In this document: positions 38,043 to 49,782 of the stretch, piece after piece
Layout of the letters: each line of letters begins with the position of its first letter
How positions within the stretch are numbered: the stretch's first letter is position 1
Made by a program: the position numbers and the translations under genes
The notes under the pieces: generated by a model
The model's input: only the letters and a program-made list of their open reading frames with translations
Told to the model about the DNA's origin: nothing
The model's database searches: none
Assembly (NCBI GenBank): GCA_017654935.2
Contig: CM065710.1
Span: 11,382,773 to 11,446,772 of the forward strand
DNA from: Phymorhynchus buccinoides
Taxonomy: Eukaryota; Mollusca; Gastropoda; Neogastropoda; Raphitomidae
Length of the DNA: 64,000 bases
Reading direction: 5' to 3'

Positions 38043-40800
38043 AGGGTTGCTTCGTGTGAGTACGTTTTGTGTGCTTGCACGATGAAGATTGATGTGTGTG
38101 TGTGGAAGAGGGGGTTGTTTGTGTGCGAGTACGTTTTGTGTGCTTGCACGATGAACGTTGAAGATTGATGTATGTGTGTGTGGAAGAGGGGGGATGTTTG
38201 TGTGCGTGTGAGTACGTTTTGTGTGCTTGCACGATGAATATTGAAGATTGATGTATGTGTGTGCAGAAGAGGGGGGTGTTTGTGTGTGTGTGAGTACGTT
38301 TTGTGTGCTTGCACGATGAACGTTGAAGATTGATGTATGTGTGTGCAGAAGAGGGGGGGTGTTTGTGTGCGTGCGAGTACGTTTTGTGTGCTTGCACGAT
38401 GAATATTGAAGATTGATGTATGTGTGTGCAGAAGAGGGGGGTGTTTGTGTGTGTGAGTACGTTTTGTGTGCTTGCACGATGAATATTGAAGATTGATGTA
38501 TGTGTGTGCAGAAGAGGGGGGTGTTTGTGTGTGTGAGTACGTTTTGTGTGCTTGCACGATGAACGTTGAAGATTGATGTATGTGTGTGCAGAAGAGGGGG
38601 GGTGTTTGTGTGTGTGCGAGTACGTTTTGTGTGCTTGCACGATGAACGTTGAAGATTGATGTATGTGTGTGCAGAAGAGGGGGGGTGTTTGTGTGCGTGC
38701 GAGTACGTTTTGTGTGCTTGCACGATGAAGATTGATGTATGTGTGTGCAGAAGAGGGGGGGTGTTTGTGTGTGTGTGAGTACGTTTTGTGTGCTTGCACG
38801 ATGAATATTGAAGATTGATGTATGTGTGTGCAGAAGAGGGGGGGTGTTTGTGTGTGTGTGAGTACGTTTTGTGTGCTTGCACGAAGAATATTGAAGATTG
38901 ATGTATGTGTGTGCAGAAGAGGGGGGTGTTTGTGTGTGTGTGAGTACGTTTTGTGTGCTTGCACGATGAACGTTGAAGATTGATGTATGTGTGTGCAGAA
39001 GAGGGGGGGTGTTTGTGTGTGTGCGAGTACGTTTTGTGTGCTTGCACGATGAACGTTGAAGATTGATGTATGTGTGTGCAGAAGAGGGGGGGTGTTTGTG
39101 TGTGTGCGAGTACGTTTTGTGTGCTTGCACGATGAAGATTGATGTATGTGTGTGCAGAAGAGGGGGGGTGTTTGTGTGTGTGTGAGTACGTTTTGTGTGC
39201 TTGCACGATGAATATTGAAGATTGATGTATGTGTGTGCAGAAGAGGGGGGGTGTTTGTGTGTGTGTGAGTACGTTTTGTGTGCTTGCACGAAGAATATTG
39301 AAGATTGATGTATGTGTGTGCAGAAGAGGGGGGGTGTTTGTGTGTGTGTGAGTACGTTTTGTGTGCTTGCACGATGAATATTGAAGATTGATGTATGTGT
39401 GTGCAGAAGAGGGGGGTGTTTGTGTGTGTGAGTACGTTTTGTGTGCTTGCACGATGAACGTTGAAGATTGATGTATGTGTGTGCAGAAGAGGGGGGGTGT
39501 TTGTGTGTGTGCGAGTACGTTTTGTGTGCTTGCACGATGAACGTTGAAGATTGATGTATGTGTGTGCAGAAGAGGGGGGGTGTTTGTGTGCGTGCGAGTA
39601 CGTTTTGTGTGCTTGCACGATGAAGATTGATGTATGTGTGTGCAGAAGAGGGGGGTGTTTGTGTGTGTGTGAGTACGTTTTGTGTGCTTGCACGATGAAT
39701 ATTGAAGATTGATGTATGTGTGTGCAGAAGAGGGGGGGTGTTTGTGTGTGTGTGAGTACGTTTTGTGTGCTTGCACGAAGAATATTGAAGATTGATGTAT
39801 GTGTGTGCAGAAGAGGGGGGGTGTTTGTGTGTGTGTGAGTACGTTTTGTGTGCTTGCACGATGAACGTTGAAGATTGATGTATGTGTGTGCAGAAGAGGG
39901 GGGGTGTTTGTGTGTGTGCGAGTACGTTTTGTGTGCTTGCACGATGAACGTTGAAGATTGATGTATGTGTGTGCAGAAGAGGGGGGGTGTTTGTGTGCGT
40001 GCGAGTACGTTTTGTGTGCTTGCACGATGAAGATTGATGTATGTGTGTGCAGAAGAGGGGGGGTGTTTGTGTGTGTGTGAGTACGTTTTGTGTGCTTGCA
40101 CGATGAATATTGAAGATTGATGTATGTGTGTGCAGAAGAGGGGGGTGTTTGTGTGTGTGTGAGTACGTTTTGTGTGCTTGCACGAAGAATATTGAAGATT
40201 GATGTATGTGTGTGCAGAAGAGGGGGGGTGTTTGTGTGTGTGTGAGTACGTTTTGTGTGCTTGCACGATGAACGTTGAAGATTGATGTATGTGTGTGCAG
40301 AAGAGGGGGGTGTTTGTGTGTGTGTGAGTACGTTTTGTGTGCTTGCACGATGAAGATTGATGTATGTGTGTGCAGAAGAGGGGGGGTGTTTGTGTGTGTG
40401 CGAGTACGTTTTGTGTGCTTGCACGATGAATATTGAAGATTGATGTATGTGTGTGGAAGAGGGGGGTGTTTGTGTGTGTGAGTACGTTTTGTGTGCTTGC
40501 ACGATGAACGTTGAAGATTGATGTACGTGTGTGTGGAAGAGGGGTTTGTTTGTGTGTGTGTGAGTACGTTTTGTGTGCTTGCACGATGAACGTTGAAGAT
40601 TGATGTATGTGTGTGCAGAAGAGGGGGGGTGTTTGTGTGTGTGTGAGTACGTTTTGTGTGCTTGCGCGATGAACATTGAAGATTGATGTATGTGTGTGCG
40701 GAAGAGGGAGGGTGTTTGTGCGTGCGAGTACGTTTTGTGTGCTTGCATGATGAACATTGAATATTGATGTACGTGTGTGTGGAAGAGGGGGATGTTTGTG
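38043..40800. repeat. 83-bp satellite with 407-bp higher-order repeat
   Basis: About 33 monomers contain GAGTACGTTTTGTGTGCTTG, CACGATGAA and AAGATTGATGTATGTGTGTG. Three monomer types differ at one place: GAACGTTGAAG, GAATATTGAAG and a form with 9 bp deleted (GATGAAGATTG). From about 38,555 to 40,264 they follow the order ACGTT, ACGTT, short, ATATT, ATATT again and again. ACGTT pairs start at 38,555, 38,962, 39,450, 39,857 and 40,264, spacings 407, 488, 407, 407. The - strand has no stops in three frames for about 2.8 kb, which is a property of the monomer. Confidence 0.93.
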
Positions 40801-40910
40801 TGTGTGTGTGTGCTGTTTTGCTTGTGATTTTTGCAAGAAATCTAGGGCTTATTAGTGATGAGTTTCTAATGAAACAAACACACACACACACACACACACA
40901 CACAGGAAGT

Positions 40911-41140
40911 GTGGCAGCGTGGTTAAGGCGTTCGCCTGCCAATTTCTTTATGTGAGTGACCCGGGTTCGATTCTGGGCTTTGCCCTTTCAAGTTCGACAG
41001 GAAAAATTGAACTGAATGTCGAGTCCTTCAGATTGGGACTTAAAGCAAGTCTGACACGTGCGCTTTATGCACATACAAATCCCACCGCAGTTAAAATTCG
41101 GTTAGAGTAGGGAGAAATAATCCCGCTCCTGATATGACCA
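40911..41140 (+). mobile_element. tRNA-derived SINE
   Basis: GTGGCAGCGTGGTTAAGGCG matches a tRNA D-arm with box A, and CCCGGGTTCGATTCTGGGC a T-arm with box B. The acceptor arm does not pair properly and the body goes on through GAGTCCTTCAGATTGGGAC to about 41,140, so it is a SINE and not a tRNA gene. Confidence 0.75.
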
Positions 41141-41295
41141 AATTGATAGCTAGGTTTTCCAAGTCCGCCCCCACCCTCTCTTTATCCCCCCACACATGCA
41201 AAGAAAAAAAAGGTGGGTGGTGCTGCGCTCACAGTGACGCACTCTCCAGGTGGGAGCAACCCACATTTCACAGAGACAAATTTCTGTGACTAGAA

Positions 41296-41706
41296 TATCG
41301 TCGGTGAAATTAAACAAAACTCGTATCTCAATTTCGTTAGTTTTGAGAAAAATGGAACCAAATTTTTTTTTAATTAACCACAATTAATTAACTATGATGA
41401 ACATGTTGTTCAAGACATTGCGAGTTTAATCCTGCATTTTGTTAAAATTACTTTTTTTTTTTTTTTGTGTTTAGACTTGAAAAGAACGAAGATATGAGGT
41501 TTTTGTCCTTAACTAGATCTGAATTTGGGACTTACGAGTTTTTCTTCTATTTACACAACCTCATTTACCCCAGACAGAAAGTCATTAGAGATACGAGCTT
41601 TTGGTGGAAGGTGGCGGGGAAAATTAGAGAGCTGACTATGTATCTAACTGAGTAACTAAAAATATAAAAAATCAAGATACGAGGTTTTTGAATTTCACCG
41701 ACGATA
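41296..41706. mobile_element. TATCGTCGGTG MITE, uninterrupted
   Basis: 411 bp with inverted ends TATCGTCGGTGAAATTA and GAATTTCACCGACGATA. Contains the empty site (41,555-41,560) of the hAT-like insertion seen at 7,697-8,555. Confidence 0.85.
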
Positions 41707-41709
41707 TCT

Positions 41710-41989
41710 CAAATACCCCCCCCACACACACAAAAAAACCACACACGCTGCACATGGTTACATTTATTTCAAACATTTAATTGCACCATATTCCTCATCC
41801 AAATATCAACAAACACTCATTATTCTTAAACACTTTTTTTTTTTACATTAGAAGCATATGCACAGTGTCCTGCTAACGTCAAATAATTAGTCCACAAAAC
41901 AATGAAAGTTGGTAAACACTTTTCAAATTTGACTAACTTCCAGAATAAATGGTAGATTTCTCATTTTGATTTTAGTTACTTTATATATC

Positions 41990-42025
<36 letters not shown>

Positions 42026-42318
42026 GTCTGGAGCTATTCATGTTGCGTATCATCAAACAAGTTTTTTTGTTTGAACTGATGGTCTCAATTATTCAAAATT
42101 ATGTATGAAAATCTACTTGCACACTCTTTTTAAAAAACCACAGCATCTTGCACACCAGCACACGCTTCCAAAATTCCAAAGCACTCACACACATGCGTAA
42201 TCTTTTAGCTGCACAAAATACAGCATGCATGCAACAAAGAAAATGACAGTAAAATATCAATCCAGGGAGAAAAAAAAAATATATACCAGATTCATCCTCA
42301 ATAAAACGTAAAATTATC
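41710..42318. other. non-coding, (CT)n tract
   Basis: A (CT)n/(TC)n microsatellite lies at 41,992-42,030. No gene seen. Confidence 0.5.
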
Positions 42319-42695
42319 GGTAAAGGTAAAGATGTGCCACCCCCCCTGCATTTCTCGGTTATTTGTATTTTTCCCTTGTTGCCTTTCTTACCATACATAA
42401 AGCTGTATTTTATGAACCTTTTTAGCTAATAACCTTTTTGGAATACTAACCCTAGCCCTAAACCTAACCCCCCCCACTATGTACTGCAGTACACAGCGAT
42501 TTGTCACAGTTGTGGTTCGTTGCGTTTTTCCGTCTTATAGGGTTAGGGTTAGGGATAGGGTTAGTATTCCAAAAAGGTTATTAGCTAAAAATGTTCCTAA
42601 AATACAGCTGTATGTATGGTAAGAAAGGCAAAAACGGGAAAAATACAATTAACCGAGAAATATTAGGGGGGGGGGGGCACATCTTGACCTTTACC
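42319..42695. mobile_element. fold-back element with telomere-like arm ends
   Basis: The arms 42,319-42,475 and 42,538-42,695 are inverse copies starting GGTAAAGGTAAAGATGTGCC. Next to the loop they carry AACCCTAGCCCTAAACCTAA and GGGTTAGGGTTAGGGATAGG. No gene. Confidence 0.78.
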
Positions 42696-42699
42696 AAAT

Positions 42700-43485
42700 T
42701 ATCAATAAAAACAACAAAACAATGTAAACGCGCATTACCAATCTGCAATCTTCTTCAATGATACCAAACAACCCAACTACCTTCAAATACAATATAAAAC
42801 ACAGACCCATACTAATATTAATCAAAACTCTTTACAATAATGGGGCAAAACTAATGAAGAATAGTTCATAGACAAATCAATACAACCATTTTTCTTAAAA
42901 TGAAGACAAAATTAATGATAAATGAACAAGAAATAAAACAAAACAAAACCAAAAAAATCCATGGCGGTCAAAGATGTCATGACATGAATTTTAAAAACTT
43001 TTGGCGGAAAAAAAAAAAAAAAAAACCAGCTTGAAGATCAACGCAGCCTCACTCTCGATGAACCAACACGAAGATCCCGAGACAAACCAAGACAGCATAC
43101 TGCAACAAAAACAAAGAGGAGGGTGCGTAAATATTCATTCTGAAGCTGGAATAGCCATCTCTCTCTCTCTCATCTATGTATCTCTGTCTCTCTCTCTCTC
43201 TCTGTATCCCTATGATATCTCTCTCTCTCTCTCTCTGCCTTTGTAATTAAAAGTTTTGAGTCTCTCTCTCAATGTCAGTCAGTCTCTCTCTCTGTTTTAA
43301 ATGTGCACATTTCTAAGTTGATGTAATGATTTTTAATAATCATTATTTGGTTGGCATAATTTCGTTTCACACGTTTGATTAATGTTCTTTCAGTTATGTT
43401 GTATTTCTGTCATGTTGTTGCACCTAACCTGAATTTCTCTTTTGGAGATGTTAAAGTATACTTGAACTTGAACTTGAAACAGCAT
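42700..43485. other. non-coding with (CT)n tracts and a LINE tail
   Basis: (TCTC)n blocks at 43,155-43,300. 43,330-43,480 ends TGTTAAAGTATACTTGAACTT and a short (TTGAAC)n, like the tail at 646-987. Confidence 0.5.
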
Positions 43486-43489
43486 TGTT

Positions 43490-43790
43490 GTTGTCATACC
43501 CTGGCTTAAAGACTCCCAACAGCCAAAGCTCTTGAACACTATGGTACAAATGCATCAGCTAGGGATGAGACTATTACGTGTGTGACCGTTTTTGATTACC
43601 CCGCCACGTTGGCAGCCACACACATTCCGACTTCGGAGGATTTGGGAGACTGATGATGTTATGCTAGGAGCTTGTCAATGCTAAAGGCAATCCCCGCATA
43701 ACTATGCATAGCGTAACAACATTTTGATGTAGCCTTGGTGTTCTAGCCTATGTCAACTGGTCCGCTACAGCTTTAAGCCAAGGCGCCAAA
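43490..43790 (+). mobile_element. R3 repeat, longest copy
   Basis: TCATACCCTGGCTTAAAGAC through GATTACCCCGCCACGTTGG to TAGCCTTGGTGTTCTAGCC. The best template for the family. Confidence 0.7.
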
Positions 43791-44141
43791 CAGCATTAAT
43801 AAACATTATTTCTATTATTTTATGACAATCATACAAATATATACAGTTATGACATGCACATTTCTGTAACTTTATGAGACGTTTGGCAACTAAGCCGCCC
43901 ACAAAAAGTAAGGGAAAACTTTCAAAGTACACATGTATTGGTTATTTGCCGATAGATTCAATACGTTTCGTATCTAGAACTTAATGCTTGGCAGGCACAT
44001 CCACAAGAGACATGGCCTTACAATGACAGCCAAACTGTTTCGCGATCATCATCGGTTAGTATGGTAACGTGGGTTTTAAAAGGCGCCAAAATCAAAACAT
44101 GTGTAACATTTTCAATGCATCAACATTTGTTCCACAATGTG

Positions 44142-44280
44142 AATAGGGCATTTGCCACGTGAGGGCGACCTTGAATTTGATTGAGTTGAATTAGAAAGGT
44201 CAGCGTAACTCGGGCAGAACGAGTGCGGGCAAATTAGTAGTCTAGTATAGAGAACGAACACTCGTGGTAAATGCCCTATT
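44142..44280. mobile_element. AATAGGGCATTT MITE
   Basis: 139 bp with inverted ends AATAGGGCATTTGCCACG and CGTGGTAAATGCCCTATT. Single copy here. Confidence 0.7.
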
Positions 44281-44759
44281 GAGTCAAATGTGATGTTGGC
44301 AGGAAGGTTACAGGCATCAGAATTGTCAGAGGATTAAGAATTTCTGACAGAGGATTGGCTTCTCTTGTCAGAGGTTTTGCCTTTTTATTCACTGTTATCC
44401 TTTGTGTGAAATAACATTTTACAGTGATTTTTCGCTATATTCAGCCTTTTGGGTGGTGTTTGGAACTGATTTCAGTGTTGCCTCTCTTTAGTGTGGGGCC
44501 TTGATGGCGCTTTTACTGCAGTTTTCAGAGGATTGGACTTCAGACTGTTCTGATGCCTGAGGTTAATAAGCACAGCTCACAACAAGATGATTTCAAAACA
44601 AAAGAGACAGTGCAATTAATGGTCAACTTAGGATGCCCATTTCACCTTAAGGTGGCAATCAAACCAGTAGGGGCAAAAAAAAAAACCCCAAAAAAACCCC
44701 AGTAGGGGCTTAGCGCATGATATTCTTAGTTGGGGGTAGAGAGAGAGAGGGGGGGAGGG

Positions 44760-44975
44760 ACTCATCTCCCTTTCCTTGCTGTCATCTACTATCTTTCTGC
44801 ATCTCCAGTCCATTCTCCTGCCTTTTTTTAAGCAACGCTTTCAAAAACATTTCCTCGTGCCGAAGTCGGACATGCTGGGCCTAATTATTTCCAGCTTCGG
44901 CGCATAACGGCAGCATGACGCATCTGCGCTCATCATTGACTGGAAACTGTCTGAGCGATCGAAGAAGAAGAAGAA
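44760..44975 (+). mobile_element. SINE-A2 copy
   Basis: TCCCTTTCCTTGCTGTCATC to GAGCGATCGAAGAAGAAGAA, lacking the 5' head. An A2 fragment in the other orientation follows at 45,015-45,165. Confidence 0.7.
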
Positions 44976-45197
44976 CCTTTATTTCTTTGGCTTGAGGGTA
45001 AATTGGTTCATTTCTTCTTCTTCGTCGATCGCTCAAGACAGTTTCCTGTCAGTATGAGCACAGGCAGATGCATCATGCTGCTATTATGCGCCTAACTAAG
45101 AAATAGCTAGGCCCGGCACGTCCGTCTTCGACTGGAGAAAATCTTTGTCAGAGTTTCTACAACAAGGGCAAAGAATTCCCATTTCATATCATCTCAC

Positions 45198-45775
45198 CTT
45201 GAATTTTGGATAGTCGTTCATGAGGATGGTAACTATGCCGACATAGGGCACAAACCTGAAACACACCAACGTTATCAACGTCAATGCAAATCTCTTTTCT
45301 TTGTCAATTTTGAGCAGCATTTTAAAATTGGTGCCACAAAACTAACATTTTAAGAATAAGGGGGAAGGGGGGCATGCCCAAAACCTAGAAGTCTTGTGCA
45401 CGCTGGAGAAAAAAAAAGCATCCCTATAAAAACAATACAAAACCATTCCATGACGACAACAACAACATACAGTATTTATATGGCGCTGAATCTTTTTTTT
45501 GTGTCGTCGGTTTTTAACCCGTGAGTGCGGTGAATACGAGTATGTCTTAATTTGCTTTTATGAGCGTGTTTGTCTATTTTTGAATGTTTGTGAACCTTGT
45601 GTGTACCTATATGTATACTTTACTTTTGCGGTCATTGTGAATGTGTAACTTGTTTATGCAAATTGAAAATTGATTTTTTTTTTAATGTAATCTGATTGTA
45701 AATTGTTATTTTATTATGTATATGTATTTTATTTATATTTAGTTTAATATGTACATATTTCTTTTGTGTGCGCAT

Positions 45776-45809
<34 letters not shown>

Positions 45810-46616
45810 GAATGTGAAGGATAGTGTAGAGGTATGTAAGCGGTTGTTTTTAATATGAATAATTTTAGGGCAATTGTAAAGCGCTTTGAGCTTAAAGGTG
45901 AAGCGCTATATAAATTTTCTTAAATAATAATAAAATAGAAATCAAATCAAAGCGCACACACACGTTAGCATTCATAACGCATTCAAACAAAAACGCAATA
46001 CAAAGCGAACACACACGGATGACATAAATGGAATACAGCAGAAACAGACCTAAAGGCAAGATAGAGAAGAAGAGAAAGAGAGTGGAGCCTCAATGACGGG
46101 GGAACAGGTGGGTTTTGAGGTTAGATTTGAAAGCAGAGAGGATCGGTCGCTGACGGAGGGAAAGAGGAAGTTTGTTCCATGATGTCGGTCCTGAGACAGC
46201 AAAAGAGCGCCAACCAACAGTTGAAAGTTTATACCTAGGGATCTGGAGAGAAGAGGGTCAGAAACTGAACGTAAAGTGCGAGCTGGCGTATAAATAAAAA
46301 TATTGTCGAAGAGGTAAGATGGAGCAGCTTTATGGGTAGATTTATAGCAAAGGGTGTTTAATTTATACTCAATTCTGTCTGTGACAGGAAGCCAGTGCAA
46401 AGAACGGAGAAGAGGTCTGTGACAGGAAGCCAGTGCAAAGAACGGAGAAGAGGGCTAACATGATCAAACTTTTTCTTTTCTTCCCACACAGCCTACCCTC
46501 TAGCTCTGCCCACGACGTCTTTCTTGTCCAACCACAGCTGGCCAGGGGCATACAACCCACGGTCGTCCACCGAGTTGTTGTCTCCCTTGGTCAGAAACTT
46601 CACTGTGCCGTCCTCC
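45198..46616 (-). CDS. SEC11: SEC11 signal peptidase catalytic subunit (two exons, partial)
   Basis: Exons 46,497-46,616 and 45,198-45,255. The first encodes [20 protein letters not shown] then [20 protein letters not shown]. The second encodes [19 protein letters not shown]. This is the conserved C-terminal half of SEC11A/C, the serine-lysine or serine-histidine type catalytic subunit of the ER signal peptidase complex, which removes signal peptides on the lumenal side. KGDNN and VDDRGLY contain the conserved aspartates of the family. Introns obey GT-AG and phase 2 is shared. The 5' exons with the N-terminal membrane segment and catalytic GSMEP serine are missing, as is the last short exon. 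KIF23 on the same strand should end between 46.6 and 50.2 kb, and the assembly gap lies there. Confidence 0.93.
45260..45925. other. SEC11 intron with LINE tails
   Basis: TATATGGCGCTGAATC near 45,480 and TTGTAAAGCGCTTTGAGC with (AAT)n near 45,875 are LINE 3' end signatures. A (GT)n tract lies at 45,780-45,805. Confidence 0.5.
45930..46470 (-). mobile_element. L2/CR1-like LINE 3' end
   Basis: On the - strand [20 protein letters not shown], then [14 protein letters not shown]. Same family as 21,355-22,045. A 38-bp piece (TCTGTGACAGGAAGCCAGTG...) is tandemly duplicated at 46,376-46,452, close to the SEC11 exon donor. Confidence 0.8.
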
Positions 46617-46684
46617 CTGCATTAACGTGACATAAAAAAACACAGTTAATCACATGATTTTATTATTGATGAGTTACATTGATT

Positions 46685-46836
46685 ACAACTTCTTCTTCTT
46701 CTTCTGCGTTCCCAGGCCATAAGGCCACAATGGGTACGTATGTGTCCGTCCGTTTTCCAGTTTTCACTGGTCTCCCCGCTGCATTCAGCCGACACATTCC
46801 GATTTCGGAGGAGCTCAAAGGAGAAAACTATATATA
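46685..46836 (-). mobile_element. SINE-A1 3' half, cut by a MITE
   Basis: A1 tail and module from the (GAA)n end to GAGCTCCTCCGAAATCGG, then interrupted at TA by the element at 46,837. Confidence 0.72.
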
Positions 46837-47399
46837 CAGTGGAATCCGCTTAATCGGCCACTTTTGGGACCAAGAAAAATATGGCAGATAAAGCGAATCG
46901 GCCGATAAAACGAACATCGAGATACTGTATGACGCAATTATGCAAGTCAAAAGCAATGACGTCAAAATTAAATGTTGCAGTTCAAATTCAAATTCTTTCC
47001 CTTTTTGTGATGTGTGTGTGTGTGTGTTTTTATTAATCCTACAACTTGACAGAAGCACGAGTAAAAGACAATGATTTTGTTTTCTTGAGTGATTTTAACG
47101 CCATGCAGGGTCTTTCAATTGACAACAGCTCACCTTCCAACTTCACACTCAACCATGTAAACGTCAAAAGCGTGTTGTCAGTTTGTCTGCCTCTGTTGTT
47201 CTCCCTCTCAAAAAGGGGTAAAGAGGAAAAATTAGAGAGAAAAAGTGGCCAATAAAGCGAAATTGAAGATTTCAGCTTTGGCCGTAAAAACGAACAAAAT
47301 AACACATGCTTAAGAAGAAAAAATTCTGTTCCAGAGGAAATTGGCCGATTAAGCGGCTTTGGCCGATTAAGCCGATGGCCAATTAAACGGATTCCACTG
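46837..47399. mobile_element. CAGTGGAATCCGC Tigger/pogo-like element
   Basis: 563 bp with inverted ends CAGTGGAATCCGCTTAATCG and AATTAAACGGATTCCACTG between TA dinucleotides. Several GGCCGATTAAGCGG-type subrepeats occur near the ends. No transposase is present. Confidence 0.82.
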
Positions 47400-47408
47400 T
47401 ATGAAAGA

Positions 47409-47908
47409 NNNNNNNNNNNNNNNNNNNNNNNNNNNNNNNNNNNNNNNNNNNNNNNNNNNNNNNNNNNNNNNNNNNNNNNNNNNNNNNNNNNNNNNNNNNN
47501 NNNNNNNNNNNNNNNNNNNNNNNNNNNNNNNNNNNNNNNNNNNNNNNNNNNNNNNNNNNNNNNNNNNNNNNNNNNNNNNNNNNNNNNNNNNNNNNNNNNN
47601 NNNNNNNNNNNNNNNNNNNNNNNNNNNNNNNNNNNNNNNNNNNNNNNNNNNNNNNNNNNNNNNNNNNNNNNNNNNNNNNNNNNNNNNNNNNNNNNNNNNN
47701 NNNNNNNNNNNNNNNNNNNNNNNNNNNNNNNNNNNNNNNNNNNNNNNNNNNNNNNNNNNNNNNNNNNNNNNNNNNNNNNNNNNNNNNNNNNNNNNNNNNN
47801 NNNNNNNNNNNNNNNNNNNNNNNNNNNNNNNNNNNNNNNNNNNNNNNNNNNNNNNNNNNNNNNNNNNNNNNNNNNNNNNNNNNNNNNNNNNNNNNNNNNN
47901 NNNNNNNN
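47409..47908. other. assembly gap of 500 N
   Basis: Exactly 500 N, cutting a SINE on the left and a DIRS-like gag on the right. It lies between the truncated KIF23 and the truncated SEC11. Confidence 0.98.
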
Positions 47909-49782
47909 GAGACCCCCACAGCCGGTTCGTCGACTTGCTCGAACAAGCGAAAGTCCATCGGGGACCGAGAGGGAGCAGAGCTCCCCAAGGAGTCCGAAGC
48001 GGTTTGAGCGAGAGAACTCGCGACCCCGCAGCCTTTGAGAGCGTCCGAAAGAGCTACTTCGAGGGTCCTGAAGGAGGAGGCCTTGAGGGTGAAAGAGTGA
48101 CATCCTTCCGAACACTTGAGTCTGTCACTCTCTACCCCCGAGGGTTTTGAGAAACGGGCGAAAGGGAGATAGTCGGCATGGAGACCCAGAACCGTCCGGA
48201 ACTGGGGAACCAAGAAAGAGCCGGAGGACGAAGACTCTTCGCGACTGCGCACAGAGTGGCCTTGAGCGAAGCGCCTGTCGTCCAACAGCCTTCCTGTACG
48301 CAACGATTCCTCCGCCCGGAGAATAGACTCCTGGAGGCAGGAGGGAGGCTGAAGGAAAAGATGGTCTTTCCCTTGCTGGAAAGAGCCAGCCGACTGGCCT
48401 GTGGCCGAGGCCGAGACGGGAGCGGAGAGGCGGACCACATCCGGGCACGCCCCGCCGATCACGTCCAGGAGGGCCTGGTTGGAAGAGTCCCGCACAACTG
48501 GAGGGTCGACGGGTGAAGCGGGAGGAGGAAGATTGCGAAAAGATTCCCTGATGGCTTTGAGAAGACGCTCGTCCAATGCCGGAGGAGAACGTGTCGGAGA
48601 CAAAGAAGCCTCCGAGGATCCGTGGTTCATGGGTGAACCCGGCCGAGAGAGGCCTAGATCTGGTTCGCCAACGGAAGACTGTGGGGAGAGGGCTCCATCC
48701 TGCCCGCGGCCCGGGGAGCCAGGGAGGCCGAGGCCTCCCCGGTGACCCGCCGGGGGAGGCCCATCCTGTCCGCGGTCTGGAGTGCCGGGGAGGCCGCGGC
48801 CTACTAGGCCACGGCCCCCGAGGCCTCCTACCGAGGGAGGCCCGGGCCTGAGGGAGGCCCGGTGGGGGAGGCCCGAGGGAGACGGAGAGGCCAAGCGGGG
48901 CCGCTTGCCACCACGGTCGGCCGACCGGGGGCTACGGTGGCCCGAACGGCGGTAGGCCGCACTGGCGGGGAGGCCTTCGTCCACCGGCTCCGGGTCCATC
49001 CGGAGCCGAGGTGTAGGGCCTCCAGGCCTGGAATAGACTCGACCGGTGTCCCCACCATTGGGGGGATCACCGGGAGAACCTCTCGGACAGAGGCCCGCGG
49101 CCAGGGCGAAGCGTCCATGAGAGGCACCCTTCACGCCGTCGGAGACTTTCCGACGACGAGGGGGTGTTAGCCGGTAGGCCTCGGGCTCCCCGGCCGGGGA
49201 GGTGTCGAGAGGCCTACGGCCTTCCGGGCTCGAGTTCCCTTCGAGACACCGGGATGTCTGCCCGAGGCCCCAGTCGTAAGACCTCGACCTATGGTCGGAA
49301 GGGGACCTCCTTCGCCCTCCCTCGAAAGGGGTGGGGAGACTAGGCGGGCCCCCGAGTGCAAACTTGCCACTCGGGGCGACAGACATGCGCGGCTGCGACT
49401 TATCCCACGAAGTTGAAGTCGAAGCCCGGGTAGAGGTGGTGGCCTTGGTGGAGAGAGGCCTCCTGTCTGAACAGAAAGGCACAACCGGACCTAAAGACGA
49501 ATCTGGCCTAGAGGCCTTACACTTCGGTGGTGTCTAGAATGTGAAACCCGACAACACTGGGACCGAAGAGGGCCTAGGAGGCCCACACGGTGAAGACTGA
49601 GAATGAGAGCGCTGAGACTTGGAGTGCTTGGACCTCGATTTGTGAGAAACTGAACGGATGGATTTATCCGAAGATTCCTTAGAACGGAAACGGCCTGCTT
49701 CGTCCCTAGGAAGAGGAGAATGGACCACGGGGTCAACCTGAACTTTAGGAGAAAAATTCGAGTTTGAGCCAGAAGTGGCCAT
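47909..49782 (-). pseudogene. DIRS-like gag protein, one in-frame stop, cut by gap
   Basis: A possible start MATSGSNSNFSPKVQVDPVV is at 49,782. The frame continues in the same register past a single TAG near 49,535 to the gap. The first half is rich in Pro, Arg, Gly and Ser. The second half has KASSFRTLEVALSDALKGCG and FRLFEQVDEPAVGV. These match [20 protein letters not shown] and [14 protein letters not shown] of element 1. The region is GC-rich, unlike its surroundings. Antisense frames here are shadows. Confidence 0.7.

Noticed and set aside
37963..40942. Three long - strand reading frames of 927-975 codons
   Set aside because: They are produced by an 83-bp satellite without stops on that strand. 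All three frames are open, residues are His/Thr/Ser repeats, and there is no independent sign of a gene.
40911..40985. tRNA gene
   Set aside because: D-arm and T-arm parts are present, but the acceptor stem does not pair and the sequence continues as a SINE body.
48125..49170. Several + and - strand frames of about 100 codons
   Set aside because: Shadows of the GC-rich DIRS-like gag frame in other registers.
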